A stretch of 57,349 bases of DNA. It comes from Moorena bouillonii PNG (lineage in GTDB: Bacteria; Cyanobacteriota; Cyanobacteriia; Cyanobacteriales; Coleofasciculaceae). A program made the translations under genes and the position numbers. Shown piece by piece: positions 35,706 through 43,587 of this stretch (within the stretch, counting starts at the first letter, position 1; each line of letters starts with the position of its first letter). Where the stretch lies: the NCBI RefSeq assembly GCF_001942495.1, contig NZ_MKZS01000001.1, positions 5,276,313 through 5,333,661 of the forward strand, read 5' to 3'. The notes beneath the pieces are model-generated. The model was given only the letters and a program-made list of their open reading frames with translations, was not told the DNA's origin and made no database searches.

Positions 35706-35948
35706 ATGAAGTTAAGCCGTAACAAAATTACTTTGGAGCAGGAAGCCAAAGCTGGATTGAATTCCCTACTCCAGCAAACAGCTCAAGTGGGTAGTTTTTT
35801 TTTCGTATTGCTGTTACTTAGTCTTGGTAATCCCTCAGAATTAGTTGTCAGTTTGAGTTTTTTGTGGGGAATTGGTTTTGTGGCTTGGCAAGAAAAGCAG
35901 CGACTGACTGGGAACGGCAAAAGGCAAAAGGTAATAGGGAAAAGGTAA
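35706..35948 (+). CDS. Small hypothetical membrane protein, repeat-derived tail
   Basis: 80 residues. A charged N-terminus (MKLSRNKITLEQEAKAGLN) is followed by two hydrophobic segments (VGSFFFVLLLLSLG and LVVSLSFLWGIGFVAW). The tail TGNGKRQKVIGKR is translated from a GGCAAAAGGTAATAGGGAAA-type repeat (about 35920-35955), which supplies the stop codon. No family recognised. It follows another small membrane protein on the same strand, so the two may be one transcript. Confidence 0.5.
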   Translation: MKLSRNKITLEQEAKAGLNSLLQQTAQVGSFFFVLLLLSLGNPSELVVSLSFLWGIGFVAWQEKQRLTGNGKRQKVIGKR

Positions 35949-36042
35949 TAGGGAAAGGAAATTTCTTTCCCTAATCTCAACCTAACTCAAAGCTCTTGAA
36001 TCCTGGATAACGAAGGCTCATGTCTAACTCACAAAACTTGGT

Positions 36043-37506
36043 TTAAAAACGCTCGATAGACTCAAATTCCTTGGTTTTTCTGGCATTTGCTGCCTCTCCA
36101 CAAGTTCGGGGTGTCGGAAATACCTTACCTGGATTGGCTAAACCCTTGGGATTGAATACCTGATTAACCCATTTCATCGTTTCCAAGTCCGTATACGTGA
36201 ACATATCTGGCATAAAACAGTTCTTATCCGCACCAATCCCATGTTCCCCAGATATACTCCCCCCTGCTTTCACACAGAGTTTGAGGATTTCGCCACCAAC
36301 ATTTTCTACCTCTTCTAATGCCCCAGGCACCTTTTCATCGTACAAGATTAGGGGGTGTAGATTTCCATCACCGGCGTGGAATACGTTGGCTATTGTGTAC
36401 CCAGATTTCTCGCTTAATGCCTCAATCTCCCTCAAAACCCCGGCTAACTCCGTGCGAGGAATCACCCCATCTTGGACGAAATAATTGGGGCTGATCTTCC
36501 CTGCGGCAGCAAAAGCTGCTTTGCGACCTTTCCATAATTTCAGGCGGGTTTCTTCGTCACTAGCCGTGGTGATATTTCTTGCCCCATTCTGTTTACACAG
36601 TTGGGCAACCCGCTGTTTATTAGTGTCCACTTCTACCTTTAAGCCATCCAGTTCTACCAGCAATATTGCTCCAGCATCCCTCGGATAACAACCTGTTGCC
36701 ACTATGTCCTCTACCGCATTGATGCTGAGATTATCCATCATTTCCATACCCGCAGGAATGATTCCAGCACCAATAATGTCAGTAACCGCAGTACCAGCAG
36801 TTTCAATGCTAGTAAAGTCTGCTAGGAGGACACAAATTGATTCTGGTCTCTTGAGGATGCGCAGGGTAATTTCTGTAGCGATCCCCAAGGTGCCTTCGGA
36901 ACCAACAAATAAGCCAGTTAGGTCGTAACCTGGCATTTCTTGAACTGATCCCCCTACATCCACGATTGAACCATCAGGAAGAACCAATTTTAACCCCATG
37001 ACGTGATTAGTGGTCACCCCATATTTTAGGCTATGGACACCACCAGAGTTTTCAGCCACATTGCCACCAATGGAACAAATAATTTGACTGGAGGGATCAG
37101 GGGCATAATAGAAACCCGCACCACTTACCGCTTGGGTCACCCAGTTGTTGATTAAGCCCGGTTGTACTACGATTCTTTGATTTTCCAGGTCAATGTCCAG
37201 GATCCCCTTCATTAGGGCAGTGACAATCAACACACCATCTTCTATAGGTAGAGCACCACCGGATAATCCTGTTCCAGCACCCCGTGCCACCCAAGGGATA
37301 GAATAGCGATCGCATATCTTAAGCACCTCTGAGACTTGTTCGGTAGTGCGTGGTAGCACTACTACCGCTGGTCGTTGGCGATAGCTGGCCAGACCATCAC
37401 ATTCATAGGTCAGCAATTCTTCACGACGTTGAACCACACCATTTTTGCCTACTATCGCAACAAATTTCTTAATGATTGGGGTCCAGTCAGTCTTATGATT
37501 CCTCAT
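36043..37506 (-). CDS. glcD: FAD-linked glycolate oxidase subunit GlcD
   Basis: A 487-residue FAD-binding oxidoreductase of the glycolate/D-lactate dehydrogenase type. It has the PCMH-type FAD-binding pattern (VVVLPRTTEQVSEVLKICDRYSIPWVARGAGTGLSGGA), then the conserved GGNVAENSGGVHSLKYGVTTNHVMGL, and the C-terminal FAD-oxidase segment ending in NVFHAGDGNLHPLIL and GGSISGEHGIGADK. It oxidises glycolate to glyoxylate in photorespiration, normally with GlcE and GlcF subunits, which are not in this window. A cyanobacterial single-subunit use is possible. Start at the ATG at 37506. A 40-bp tandem duplication lies upstream. Confidence 0.85.
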   Translation of the reverse strand: MRNHKTDWTPIIKKFVAIVGKNGVVQRREELLTYECDGLASYRQRPAVVVLPRTTEQVSEVLKICDRYSIPWVARGAGTGLSGGALPIEDGVLIVTALMKGILDIDLENQRIVVQPGLINNWVTQAVSGAGFYYAPDPSSQIICSIGGNVAENSGGVHSLKYGVTTNHVMGLKLVLPDGSIVDVGGSVQEMPGYDLTGLFVGSEGTLGIATEITLRILKRPESICVLLADFTSIETAGTAVTDIIGAGIIPAGMEMMDNLSINAVEDIVATGCYPRDAGAILLVELDGLKVEVDTNKQRVAQLCKQNGARNITTASDEETRLKLWKGRKAAFAAAGKISPNYFVQDGVIPRTELAGVLREIEALSEKSGYTIANVFHAGDGNLHPLILYDEKVPGALEEVENVGGEILKLCVKAGGSISGEHGIGADKNCFMPDMFTYTDLETMKWVNQVFNPKGLANPGKVFPTPRTCGEAANARKTKEFESIERF

Positions 37507-37528
37507 ATTTCAATAGCGATAGAATAAT

Positions 37529-37608
37529 GTGAACTACCTGACGTTGAAGACTTTCTAGTTTAAGGTGTGTGAACTACCTGACGTTGAAGACTTTCTAGTT
37601 TAAGGTGG
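37529..37608. repeat. 40-bp tandem duplication upstream of glcD
   Basis: Two 40-base copies, 37529-37568 and 37569-37608, differing only at the last base. Each contains GTGAACTACCTGACGTTGAA. It lies 23 to 102 bases upstream of the glcD start, so it may affect the promoter. Confidence 0.9.
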
Positions 37609-37908
37609 TCGGGAATCACGCTTTGCTAATCCCGTCAGCGGATTTTACTCAAACTGGTCAAAAAGGTATTAATTATGAAGTATAACGTTTAATGTCTCCT
37701 ATTTACCTTAATATTTACCTGGCCTGAAATTGGGTAATTAGTTTCGAGCTCAATTGCTCATACCTCCTTGCTGAGTTCTTAGCCATATACCAACTGGTTC
37801 CTTGAACCTACGGGAAGCTAGGGGGGGGGAACTTAGAACCCCTTCGGCGTATAGTCTACATACTTTAGTTAGAGTTTACCATTCCCAAATAATTTTAATT
37901 TTGTAGTT

Positions 37909-38568
37909 GTGGATTCCTGCTTTTCTTTCTTAACCCTTCATAAATCTGTCCCTACTGGTCAAGATACCTTGGCTGGTGGTATATCTCAAGTCACTATACG
38001 TGCTGCTCAATCTGAGGATATTAGCACCTTAGCAGATATTCTTGCAGATAGCTTTCACCCTCAAAAAGGGCTGATCAGCTGGGTTCACCCTCTATTAAGA
38101 CTGGGTATTTACGAAGATTTGCGCCACAGACTGCGATCTAGTTTACCCCATTACCTGTGTTTAGTCGCCGTCACTACCGTTCCCGATTCTGCTGCTACCA
38201 GTCAGCTGCTAGCTGGGACTGTAGAGCTAACACTCCGTTCTCGCTATTGTTGGCCAAAGCCTAACTGCCAACATCTTTACATCTCCAATCTGGCTGTCAG
38301 AAAGTCTTGTCGGCGGCAAGGAGTCGGGGAAAATTTGCTATTGGCTTGTGAGCAAACTGCCCTAGAATGGGGCTTTCAAGACCTCTACTTGCATGTTTTG
38401 GAAAACAATTATCAGGCCAGGCAACTTTATCTCAAGAGGGGATATGAACTGCATCGGGTAGAACCAAGCTATACCGGAGGATTGCTTAGGCTTCCCAAAC
38501 GCCTGCTCTTACACAAGCAGATTAATCCTGCTGGTCTTAGTTTACAGGGTCAGAGTCTGTCTCAGTAG
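37909..38568 (+). CDS. GNAT family N-acetyltransferase
   Basis: 219 residues from a GTG at 37909, the first in-frame start. The GNAT domain begins near residue 27 (VTIRAAQSEDISTLADIL), with the conserved acetyl-CoA-binding signature LYISNLAVRKSCRRQGVGENLLLACEQTALEWG (RRQGVG is the pyrophosphate loop) and the C-terminal YLHVLENNYQARQLYLKRGYEL. The latter is typical of RimI-like acetyltransferases. The acceptor is unknown. The first 26 residues do not belong to the domain, so the true start may be later, but there is no ATG before the domain. It stands alone. Confidence 0.8.
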   Translation: MDSCFSFLTLHKSVPTGQDTLAGGISQVTIRAAQSEDISTLADILADSFHPQKGLISWVHPLLRLGIYEDLRHRLRSSLPHYLCLVAVTTVPDSAATSQLLAGTVELTLRSRYCWPKPNCQHLYISNLAVRKSCRRQGVGENLLLACEQTALEWGFQDLYLHVLENNYQARQLYLKRGYELHRVEPSYTGGLLRLPKRLLLHKQINPAGLSLQGQSLSQ

Positions 38569-39136
38569 GCTGAATTTCGTCATAATGGAGTTATCAAGCT
38601 GACGAATAACAGATATATTTTACATTTGGTGATTTATCACATTGACAAAAAAAACCAAATATGTTTTAATTACTTATTTATTTTTGCTCAGACTATCTGT
38701 AGCAGAGTATCGTTTTTGATAACAGATCAAAAAGGGGGTTATTGATAAAGCTTTCAAGAAAATTAGTGTTTGAAGACCTCGCTGGTGGAGAAATTTAGTT
38801 GATTTGTGCTACGGTCTACTTGTAAATCCCATCAGATCTACCGTACTAAACCACAAAAGTGCTTTATACCGATAAATTGTAGCTATTGATACCAATAATC
38901 TATAATCTAGTATCTAGCAATACAAAGTTTTGGTGTCTTGAAGCCATTTAGAGGTGTTTTTTGATAACTATAAACTTAGGTTAAACCCAAGTTTATAGTT
39001 GGAAATGGTAGTTAAACAAGACTTGACTCTCCGTTTTGTGTATTTTCAAAAACTTACAGTTATTTAAGGAAAGTGGATCGGGGCTTTTAGCTTGGGTGCT
39101 TACCTGCTCGCTCGATATTACGCCATATAGTTTGAG
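38569..39136. other. Intergenic region, AT-rich, with one strong palindrome
   Basis: Between the GNAT gene and a hypothetical gene. The only clear structure is a 17-bp inverted repeat at 38966-39000. No gene or repeat array seen. Confidence 0.6.
38966..39000. terminator. 17-bp inverted repeat, terminator-like
   Basis: AACTATAAACTTAGGTT and AACCCAAGTTTATAGTT (one mismatch) around a single base. It is AT-rich and lies upstream of the 39137 gene. It could be a terminator or a binding site. Confidence 0.45.
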
Positions 39137-39718
39137 ATGGAGAGTAAATACCAACACTATTACCAGATAGCTTTTTACCCAAAGGAGGTGGTTGCTCACA
39201 ACCAGGGTCTCGCCAATCCTCAACCCCTAAGTGGCATGAACCAGGAAAGCCTGAACCCCTGCAAGAACAAGATGAGAGACTCACAGCCATCAGAAATTCT
39301 CTCGCAATTTCGGGATAAACAATTGTTAATTGTTAATAGTAGGCGTCGCAATGGCCTAATCATATATAAACACTACCATGCAGAATTTGCAGGACCAGGT
39401 TCGGCTGTAGGAGGAATATTTGATCTTGATTGTCAGGGAGTAGTGCCAGTGGGCAATCTATCATTGATTTCTCCAGAATCAGCTGAGGAGCGACGGCGTG
39501 CTTATTTGATTCGGCGGCAATGGATTCGACTGACTAAACAAATTACAGAATATCCAAGTCCTATACAACGAACCCAACAAATTCTTGAACAGTTTGAGGG
39601 ATTTGGTTTTGATGCCAACACTATTGCCCAACTGCCAGATGAAGCCTTTGCTCTGCTGGTAGGGGTTTTGCCCTATACAATCAGGAAGGTACGTAATGCC
39701 CCTGACCATGAGCATTAA
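39137..39718 (+). CDS. Hypothetical protein
   Basis: Up to 193 residues, start uncertain: the ATG at 39236 or 39272 is more likely than 39137, because the first 33 residues look weak. The core (LLIVNSRRRNGLIIYKHYHAEFAGPGSAVGGIFDLDCQGVVPVGNLSLISPESAEERRRAYLIRRQWIRLTKQI) is hydrophilic with Arg-rich helices, which suggests nucleic-acid or protein contacts. The end (DEAFALLVGVLPYTIRKVRNAPDHEH) is amphipathic. I do not recognise the family. The gene lies alone, followed by a perfect hairpin at 39874. Confidence 0.55.
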   Translation: MESKYQHYYQIAFYPKEVVAHNQGLANPQPLSGMNQESLNPCKNKMRDSQPSEILSQFRDKQLLIVNSRRRNGLIIYKHYHAEFAGPGSAVGGIFDLDCQGVVPVGNLSLISPESAEERRRAYLIRRQWIRLTKQITEYPSPIQRTQQILEQFEGFGFDANTIAQLPDEAFALLVGVLPYTIRKVRNAPDHEH

Positions 39719-39873
39719 GTCTGGAATCCTTTCGCTGATGCTGATCGTCTCAATTGATTAGACAATTTAGGCTCTTCCGTACTTGTTATGCTAAATCAAC
39801 ACTTTGGCAAAGGGAGCCTCGGAGCAGGGAGCCTCGGAGCAGGGGGAAGAGGCAGTATTCAGAAAATTTTATT

Positions 39874-39926
39874 AGTTAAATAGCCTCATAACCCTTACAC
39901 AGTAAGCTTTATGAGGCTATTTAACT
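39874..39926. terminator. 18-bp perfect hairpin downstream of the 39137 gene
   Basis: AGTTAAATAGCCTCATAA (39874-39891) and TTATGAGGCTATTTAACT (39909-39926), loop of 17 bases. It has an 18-bp perfect stem and lies 155 bases after the stop. It may terminate the preceding gene or be a mobile palindrome. Confidence 0.5.
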
Positions 39927-40009
39927 GGAAATTTAGCATAGCAGGTACTGAAGAACCAAAATTTATTAGAAAACCATTAACTGAAAACTCCGCATCTTTA
40001 GAGCCCAGA

Positions 40010-40517
40010 TGAAAGTGACTAGCGACTAAAGTCGCCTAAAAAAAACTTTTAGCAAAAACTTGACGCTTATCTAGCGCCAGAGTATACTAAAAGTATAGGG
40101 TACAGGTTGAAAAACCGAGGCGCAACCGGGAGAGAAGTCCGCCACTGCTTGACCTTAAAACAGTAATGCCCAGAGGGTAGGGAAAATCCTCTTTAAAAAC
40201 CCAATCGTTAATTAACAGTTAACGTGTGAACCCAGAAAAATCACACTTTGAGAATAAAACGGTACGGTGGGGCACACCGAAACCAGGCGAAAAGGAAGAG
40301 AAACGGACTCTATAAGGCACTTCCAACTAAGTAACCAAACGCCTAGGGAGAATCGCCCTCTGGGTCTGTCGTAAATTGACTAAAAACTTGGTCTTGACGG
40401 GTTTTTTGGTTAAGTACTGTCCTGTTTTTGGCGGCGTCAAAGATAGGAATACGGCGGTTTAAGGCGGCTCGTTGATCTAGGAATCCCCGCGTATGCAAGG
40501 CCGGGGAGTGTCAATTA
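40010..40517 (+). ncRNA. ORF-less omega-RNA/HEARO-like element, copy 2
   Basis: A hairpin GCGACTAAAGTCGC (40022-40035) marks a possible left end. Then comes a structured region from about 40060, with CGCAACCGGGAGAGAAGTCC, through GGTACGGTGGGGCACACC (40261-40278) and CGCCTAGGGAGAATCGCCC to TTTAAGGCGG and the terminal hairpin GAATCCCCG ... CCGGGGAGTGTCAA (40481-40513). The 3' third aligns with copy 1 (33021-33370, minus strand). The right-end hairpin is typical of IS200/IS605-like TnpB or IscB elements, but no TnpB, IscB or TnpA reading frame exists here; the coding part seems to have been lost. There is no group II intron domain V motif. Confidence 0.5.
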
Positions 40518-40693
40518 ACAGAGTTCAATGATTAGAGCAACTACCGCTATAGTAGGTAATGGGTAATGGGTAATGGGTAATGAGTAATATCAAGTCTGGT
40601 TGAATACCCATAATTAATGGAGAGTGTGGGAAGTGTGGCGAGATGGATAGATGGGGAGATGGGGAGATGGGGAGATGGGGGAGATTTTTATTA

Positions 40694-40745
40694 AGCGATG
40701 CAGCGCGGTCTTGGGGGTTTCCCCCATGAGCGACTGCATCAAGAC
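40694..40745. repeat. GATGCA hairpin element
   Basis: AGCGATGCAGCGCGGTCTTG start, GGGGGTTTCCCCC core, GACTGCATCAAGAC end. Here the right arm reads CATGAGCGACTGCATC instead of CACTCGCGCTTTGCATC, so the element has variants. Confidence 0.8.
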
Positions 40746-40891
40746 AGGGTTATTATCCTGACATGATATAAGAGATAATTTTGCCAAACCCCTACCTATC
40801 ACCATTTACTGTTCACCATGGATTATCCTGGCTGCGATCAGATCAGCCTCTGTAGTTGGCGAATCAAGCAATTTCAGCTATAACAGCCCAT

Positions 40892-40946
40892 AGCGATGCA
40901 GCGCCTTCATGCGGGGGTTTCCCCCACTCGCGCTTTGCATCAAGAC
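40892..40946. repeat. GATGCA hairpin element
   Basis: AGCGATGCAGCGCC start, CATGCGGGGGTTTCCCCC core, GCGCTTTGCATCAAGAC end. A near copy follows at 40973. Confidence 0.8.
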
Positions 40947-40972
40947 AGGGTATTTGGCGGGCTTGTCGAAAT

Positions 40973-41029
40973 AGCGATGCAGCGCCTTCATGCGGGGGTT
41001 TCCCCCACTCGCGCTTTGCATGGCTGACA
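40973..41029. repeat. GATGCA hairpin element, alternative right end
   Basis: Same start and core as the previous copy (27 bases apart), but the right end reads TTTGCATGGCTGACA instead of TTTGCATCAAGACA. It lies 56 bases upstream of the H-lectin gene. Confidence 0.8.
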
Positions 41030-41085
41030 ATGGAGAGACTTGATTACTATCTATGGAATTGTCGGTATTTAGCTAGTTGGTTACT

Positions 41086-41994
41086 ATGAATGATTTTGAC
41101 ATACTTAAAAAAACTATCGATCGCCTAAGAAGCGAACGAGATGATCTCAAGAAAGAACTAGATACCTACCGAAGTTATCTGGATAAGCGCTCTACAGATA
41201 TCAGAGCTTTAATTTATACAGAATTACAACTATTTTCACCCAAAATAGCTGAGGAACTAAGGAAGGAATTCAGAACACAATTTCACCTAGTGATTGGCTT
41301 GTTGCTTTTCACTACCCTATTGACCACAGTCAGTGGTTTTGTAGTTATGTCTAGTCTTGTTGATAGTTCGGTAAAAGGACATATCAAAGATCAACAAAAA
41401 CAACTTGATAAACTCAACAAACGTATAAATAACTCTCTATTTGATAACCGAGTTGATCTGCAAGTTCTTCAGCAACAAACTCAAACTATCAAAACCCAAA
41501 CTCAAGACTATCAAAAACAAGCTAACTATCTAAATAGTAAAGTGCAAAGCTTAGATATCAACGCTTCTACTATAGAGAAAAAACTTAATGCTCTTATAGA
41601 ATCAGACCCAGTCGCCTTGGGAGATATAGTTGAACGGATCAATAACTTAACTCAAGATAGTAATCAGTTGATTACTATCTCTAGAAGTATCGAAGAAGTG
41701 GCTAGTTCACAGATTAAACTGGAGAGTGGAGAAATTTCTGTTAGGGAAGGGAATTTATCAAAAGGTGATGGCAGACGAAGAATATCAGGTGAGCAAAAGT
41801 TTAATACGAACTTTTCTTCCGATCCTGTGGTTTATATTGCTTTAAACGATATCGATAGTGATAATGATGAAAATCTCCGATTAAAAGTTGATGTAACTCA
41901 TGTCAATCGAGAGGGGTTTCATTATGTATTGGAAACCTGGGGAGACACGCGGGTTTACAGCGCTAATGCAAGTTGGTTTGCCTATGGCAAATAA
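41086..41994 (+). CDS. Membrane-anchored coiled-coil protein with H-type lectin domain
   Basis: 302 residues from the ATG at 41086 (MNDFDILKKT). An N-terminal charged coiled coil (1-62) is followed by one transmembrane segment (about 67-89, FHLVIGLLLFTTLLTTVSGFVV), a long Gln/Lys-rich coiled coil (about 98-210) and a C-terminal domain (about 236-300). That domain matches the H-type lectin fold of Helix pomatia agglutinin: FNTNFSSDPVVYIALNDIDSDN, then VLETWGDTRVYSANASWFAYG. H-type lectins bind N-acetylgalactosamine and form trimers, and the coiled coil would support that. The lectin is probably presented outside the membrane. No partner gene is adjacent; three hairpin repeats lie upstream. Confidence 0.75.
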   Translation: MNDFDILKKTIDRLRSERDDLKKELDTYRSYLDKRSTDIRALIYTELQLFSPKIAEELRKEFRTQFHLVIGLLLFTTLLTTVSGFVVMSSLVDSSVKGHIKDQQKQLDKLNKRINNSLFDNRVDLQVLQQQTQTIKTQTQDYQKQANYLNSKVQSLDINASTIEKKLNALIESDPVALGDIVERINNLTQDSNQLITISRSIEEVASSQIKLESGEISVREGNLSKGDGRRRISGEQKFNTNFSSDPVVYIALNDIDSDNDENLRLKVDVTHVNREGFHYVLETWGDTRVYSANASWFAYGK

Positions 41995-42197
41995 ATCAGA
42001 TCGATTTCAGTTGAATACTTATAATTGAATGCTGTCTGTCAAGGAAAATCGATTCAGCGCTGCATCGCTATACCCTATACCCTATTCCCTATTCCCGGCT
42101 TGCAGCGCTATAGTTTGTCGAGCAACGAATTCGGTCAGGGGAAATAGTTTTGCTTATCCCCTTTCCCTTTGTCTAGCCTTAACCTGAAATCAATAGA

Positions 42198-42536
42198 CTA
42201 TTGGTTTTCTTCTGTCTTCCCCTTGCTGTTACCGGGAGAAGAATTGTATATAGCGTCTAACTGTTGGCGAGCGTCTTCAACGGTCATTGACCGCATCACT
42301 AACAGGGGTTCATTAATAGGGTTGCCACTATCATCAAGCAGTTCCGGGTGCGGTACTGACTTAGCAGGAGATGGATTGGCATTCACTTGATTCCGTCCCC
42401 ATTGGGTGGGTGATTTTCCCGATGCTGAGAAAGAACGCTGGGAATCAAAACTCAAACTTAATAGGTTGCGAATTAAATTTCCAATTGCTAAAAATGCTAG
42501 AACAGTAAAGGCAACTAGATAAATTAGGTGTAACAT
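42198..42536 (-). CDS. DUF2973 family membrane protein
   Basis: A 112-residue protein with an N-terminal transmembrane helix (LIYLVAFTVLAFLAIGNLIRNLLSL), then a polar tail rich in Ser, Asn and Pro (PAKSVPHPELLDDSGNPINE). It matches the cyanobacterial DUF2973 family, which has this start and ends near the conserved EPLLVMRSMTVEDARQQLDAIYNSSP. Function unknown. The start at 42536 puts the hydrophobic segment at once at the N-terminus. It is followed on the same strand by a DUF2605 gene upstream (42684-43031), and the two are likely co-transcribed. Confidence 0.8.
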   Translation of the reverse strand: MLHLIYLVAFTVLAFLAIGNLIRNLLSLSFDSQRSFSASGKSPTQWGRNQVNANPSPAKSVPHPELLDDSGNPINEPLLVMRSMTVEDARQQLDAIYNSSPGNSKGKTEENQ

Positions 42537-42683
42537 CGTATTGTCCTCCCGACCGAATAGTTGGTCTTTAACTCCTTGTCTTGCTCAGGGATAAAAAACG
42601 GCTTTTTATAGGTGCTTAGTTAACTTTAACAAACGGTAGTCCACTATATCCTCAATCATTTCCTTAATCTAGGTGCGCCAAGA

Positions 42684-43031
42684 TTAGTCATTCCCTGAGG
42701 CCGCTGACTCGGAGGCACCGGATGCCAATGATCGCCACCGGATTGCCACTCCCCAACATTCTCTCACTAATTGGTGCCATGGCATCATGGTAGAAAGTTC
42801 AACTCCTACTTGACCATCGGTAGCATTAAAAAGCATTTTAGCTGTATTTACCTCCTGCTGGGCTTGCTTTACCCGCTTTAGTAGGTCAGATTGTTCCTCT
42901 GTGCTCAAAAAGGTGATATCTTCAGTTTCTAACAACGAAAGCGATCGCTCAAACCAGTAGTCAAAATCTACTAGTAGCGGTTCCAATATGGTTTTGAGTA
43001 ACTCCGGTGTTGATGGCTGGGGTTGATCCAT
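42684..43031 (-). CDS. DUF2605 family protein
   Basis: A 115-residue soluble protein of the cyanobacterial DUF2605 family. It has a helical N-terminal region (PELLKTILEPLLVDFDYWFERSLSLLETEDI), a charged helix (EEQSDLLKRVKQAQQEVNTAKMLFNATDGQVGVE), and a short C-terminal tail with SLASGASESAASGND. Function unknown. It precedes the DUF2973 gene on the same strand by about 150 bases, a pairing usual in this phylum. The stretch before it up to 43407 includes the promoter region and no other gene. Confidence 0.8.
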   Translation of the reverse strand: MDQPQPSTPELLKTILEPLLVDFDYWFERSLSLLETEDITFLSTEEQSDLLKRVKQAQQEVNTAKMLFNATDGQVGVELSTMMPWHQLVRECWGVAIRWRSLASGASESAASGND

Positions 43032-43407
43032 GATATTAAAACTGTTTATTTTTTCATAGTCTACCTTAATTATATTTACATTTTTTTACAATTTATCACA
43101 TAACCCTTAACACTTGTGGGAGACTACTACTGCCTCAATATTGAATTGAGGGGTAAGATCAAGTGCGGTTTAATACCCATCATCAAGACGATTGATGGTC
43201 AGATGGGGCAGATTGTGATCAAGGGGAATTATCTGGAGATGATCTAAAATGGACCTTGGCCAATTAGGCACCCTTGTACTATGCATCTGTGCTATCCATT
43301 AAGTACCAAAACCATTAAGCCAACCCGTAACCCCTAACCCCTTGCCCTAACCCTCAACACTAAATTGATAGAGTACTACACCAGAAACATGTACTGCCCC
43401 AAAAACT

Positions 43408-43508
43408 AGCGATGCAGCGCGGTCTTGGGAAGGCAGCGCCGACCTGGGGGGGTTCCCCCCATGAGCGACTGCCGTGGTTTCCCCCACTCGCGCTTTGCAT
43501 GGCTGACA
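43408..43508. repeat. GATGCA hairpin element, compound copy
   Basis: Starts AGCGATGCAGCGCGGTCTTG and ends CGCTTTGCATGGCTGACA. An internal module (AGGCAGCGCCGACC / CATGAGCGACTGCCGTGG) looks like a second element nested in the first. It lies 80 bases upstream of thrS. Confidence 0.75.
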
Positions 43509-43587
43509 AGGTTTGTATCATAGAGGAATAGCACAAAATTGGTGTTACGGTCATAGCGCGTTACTCAATTCCATAGAACAGTCACCG

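Noticed and set aside
40010-40517. Cobalamin riboswitch or group II intron.
   Set aside because: No cobalamin-box pattern is visible, and there is no domain V-like GAGCCGTATG hairpin. The right-end hairpin and the alignment to copy 1 fit an IS200/IS605-type element better.
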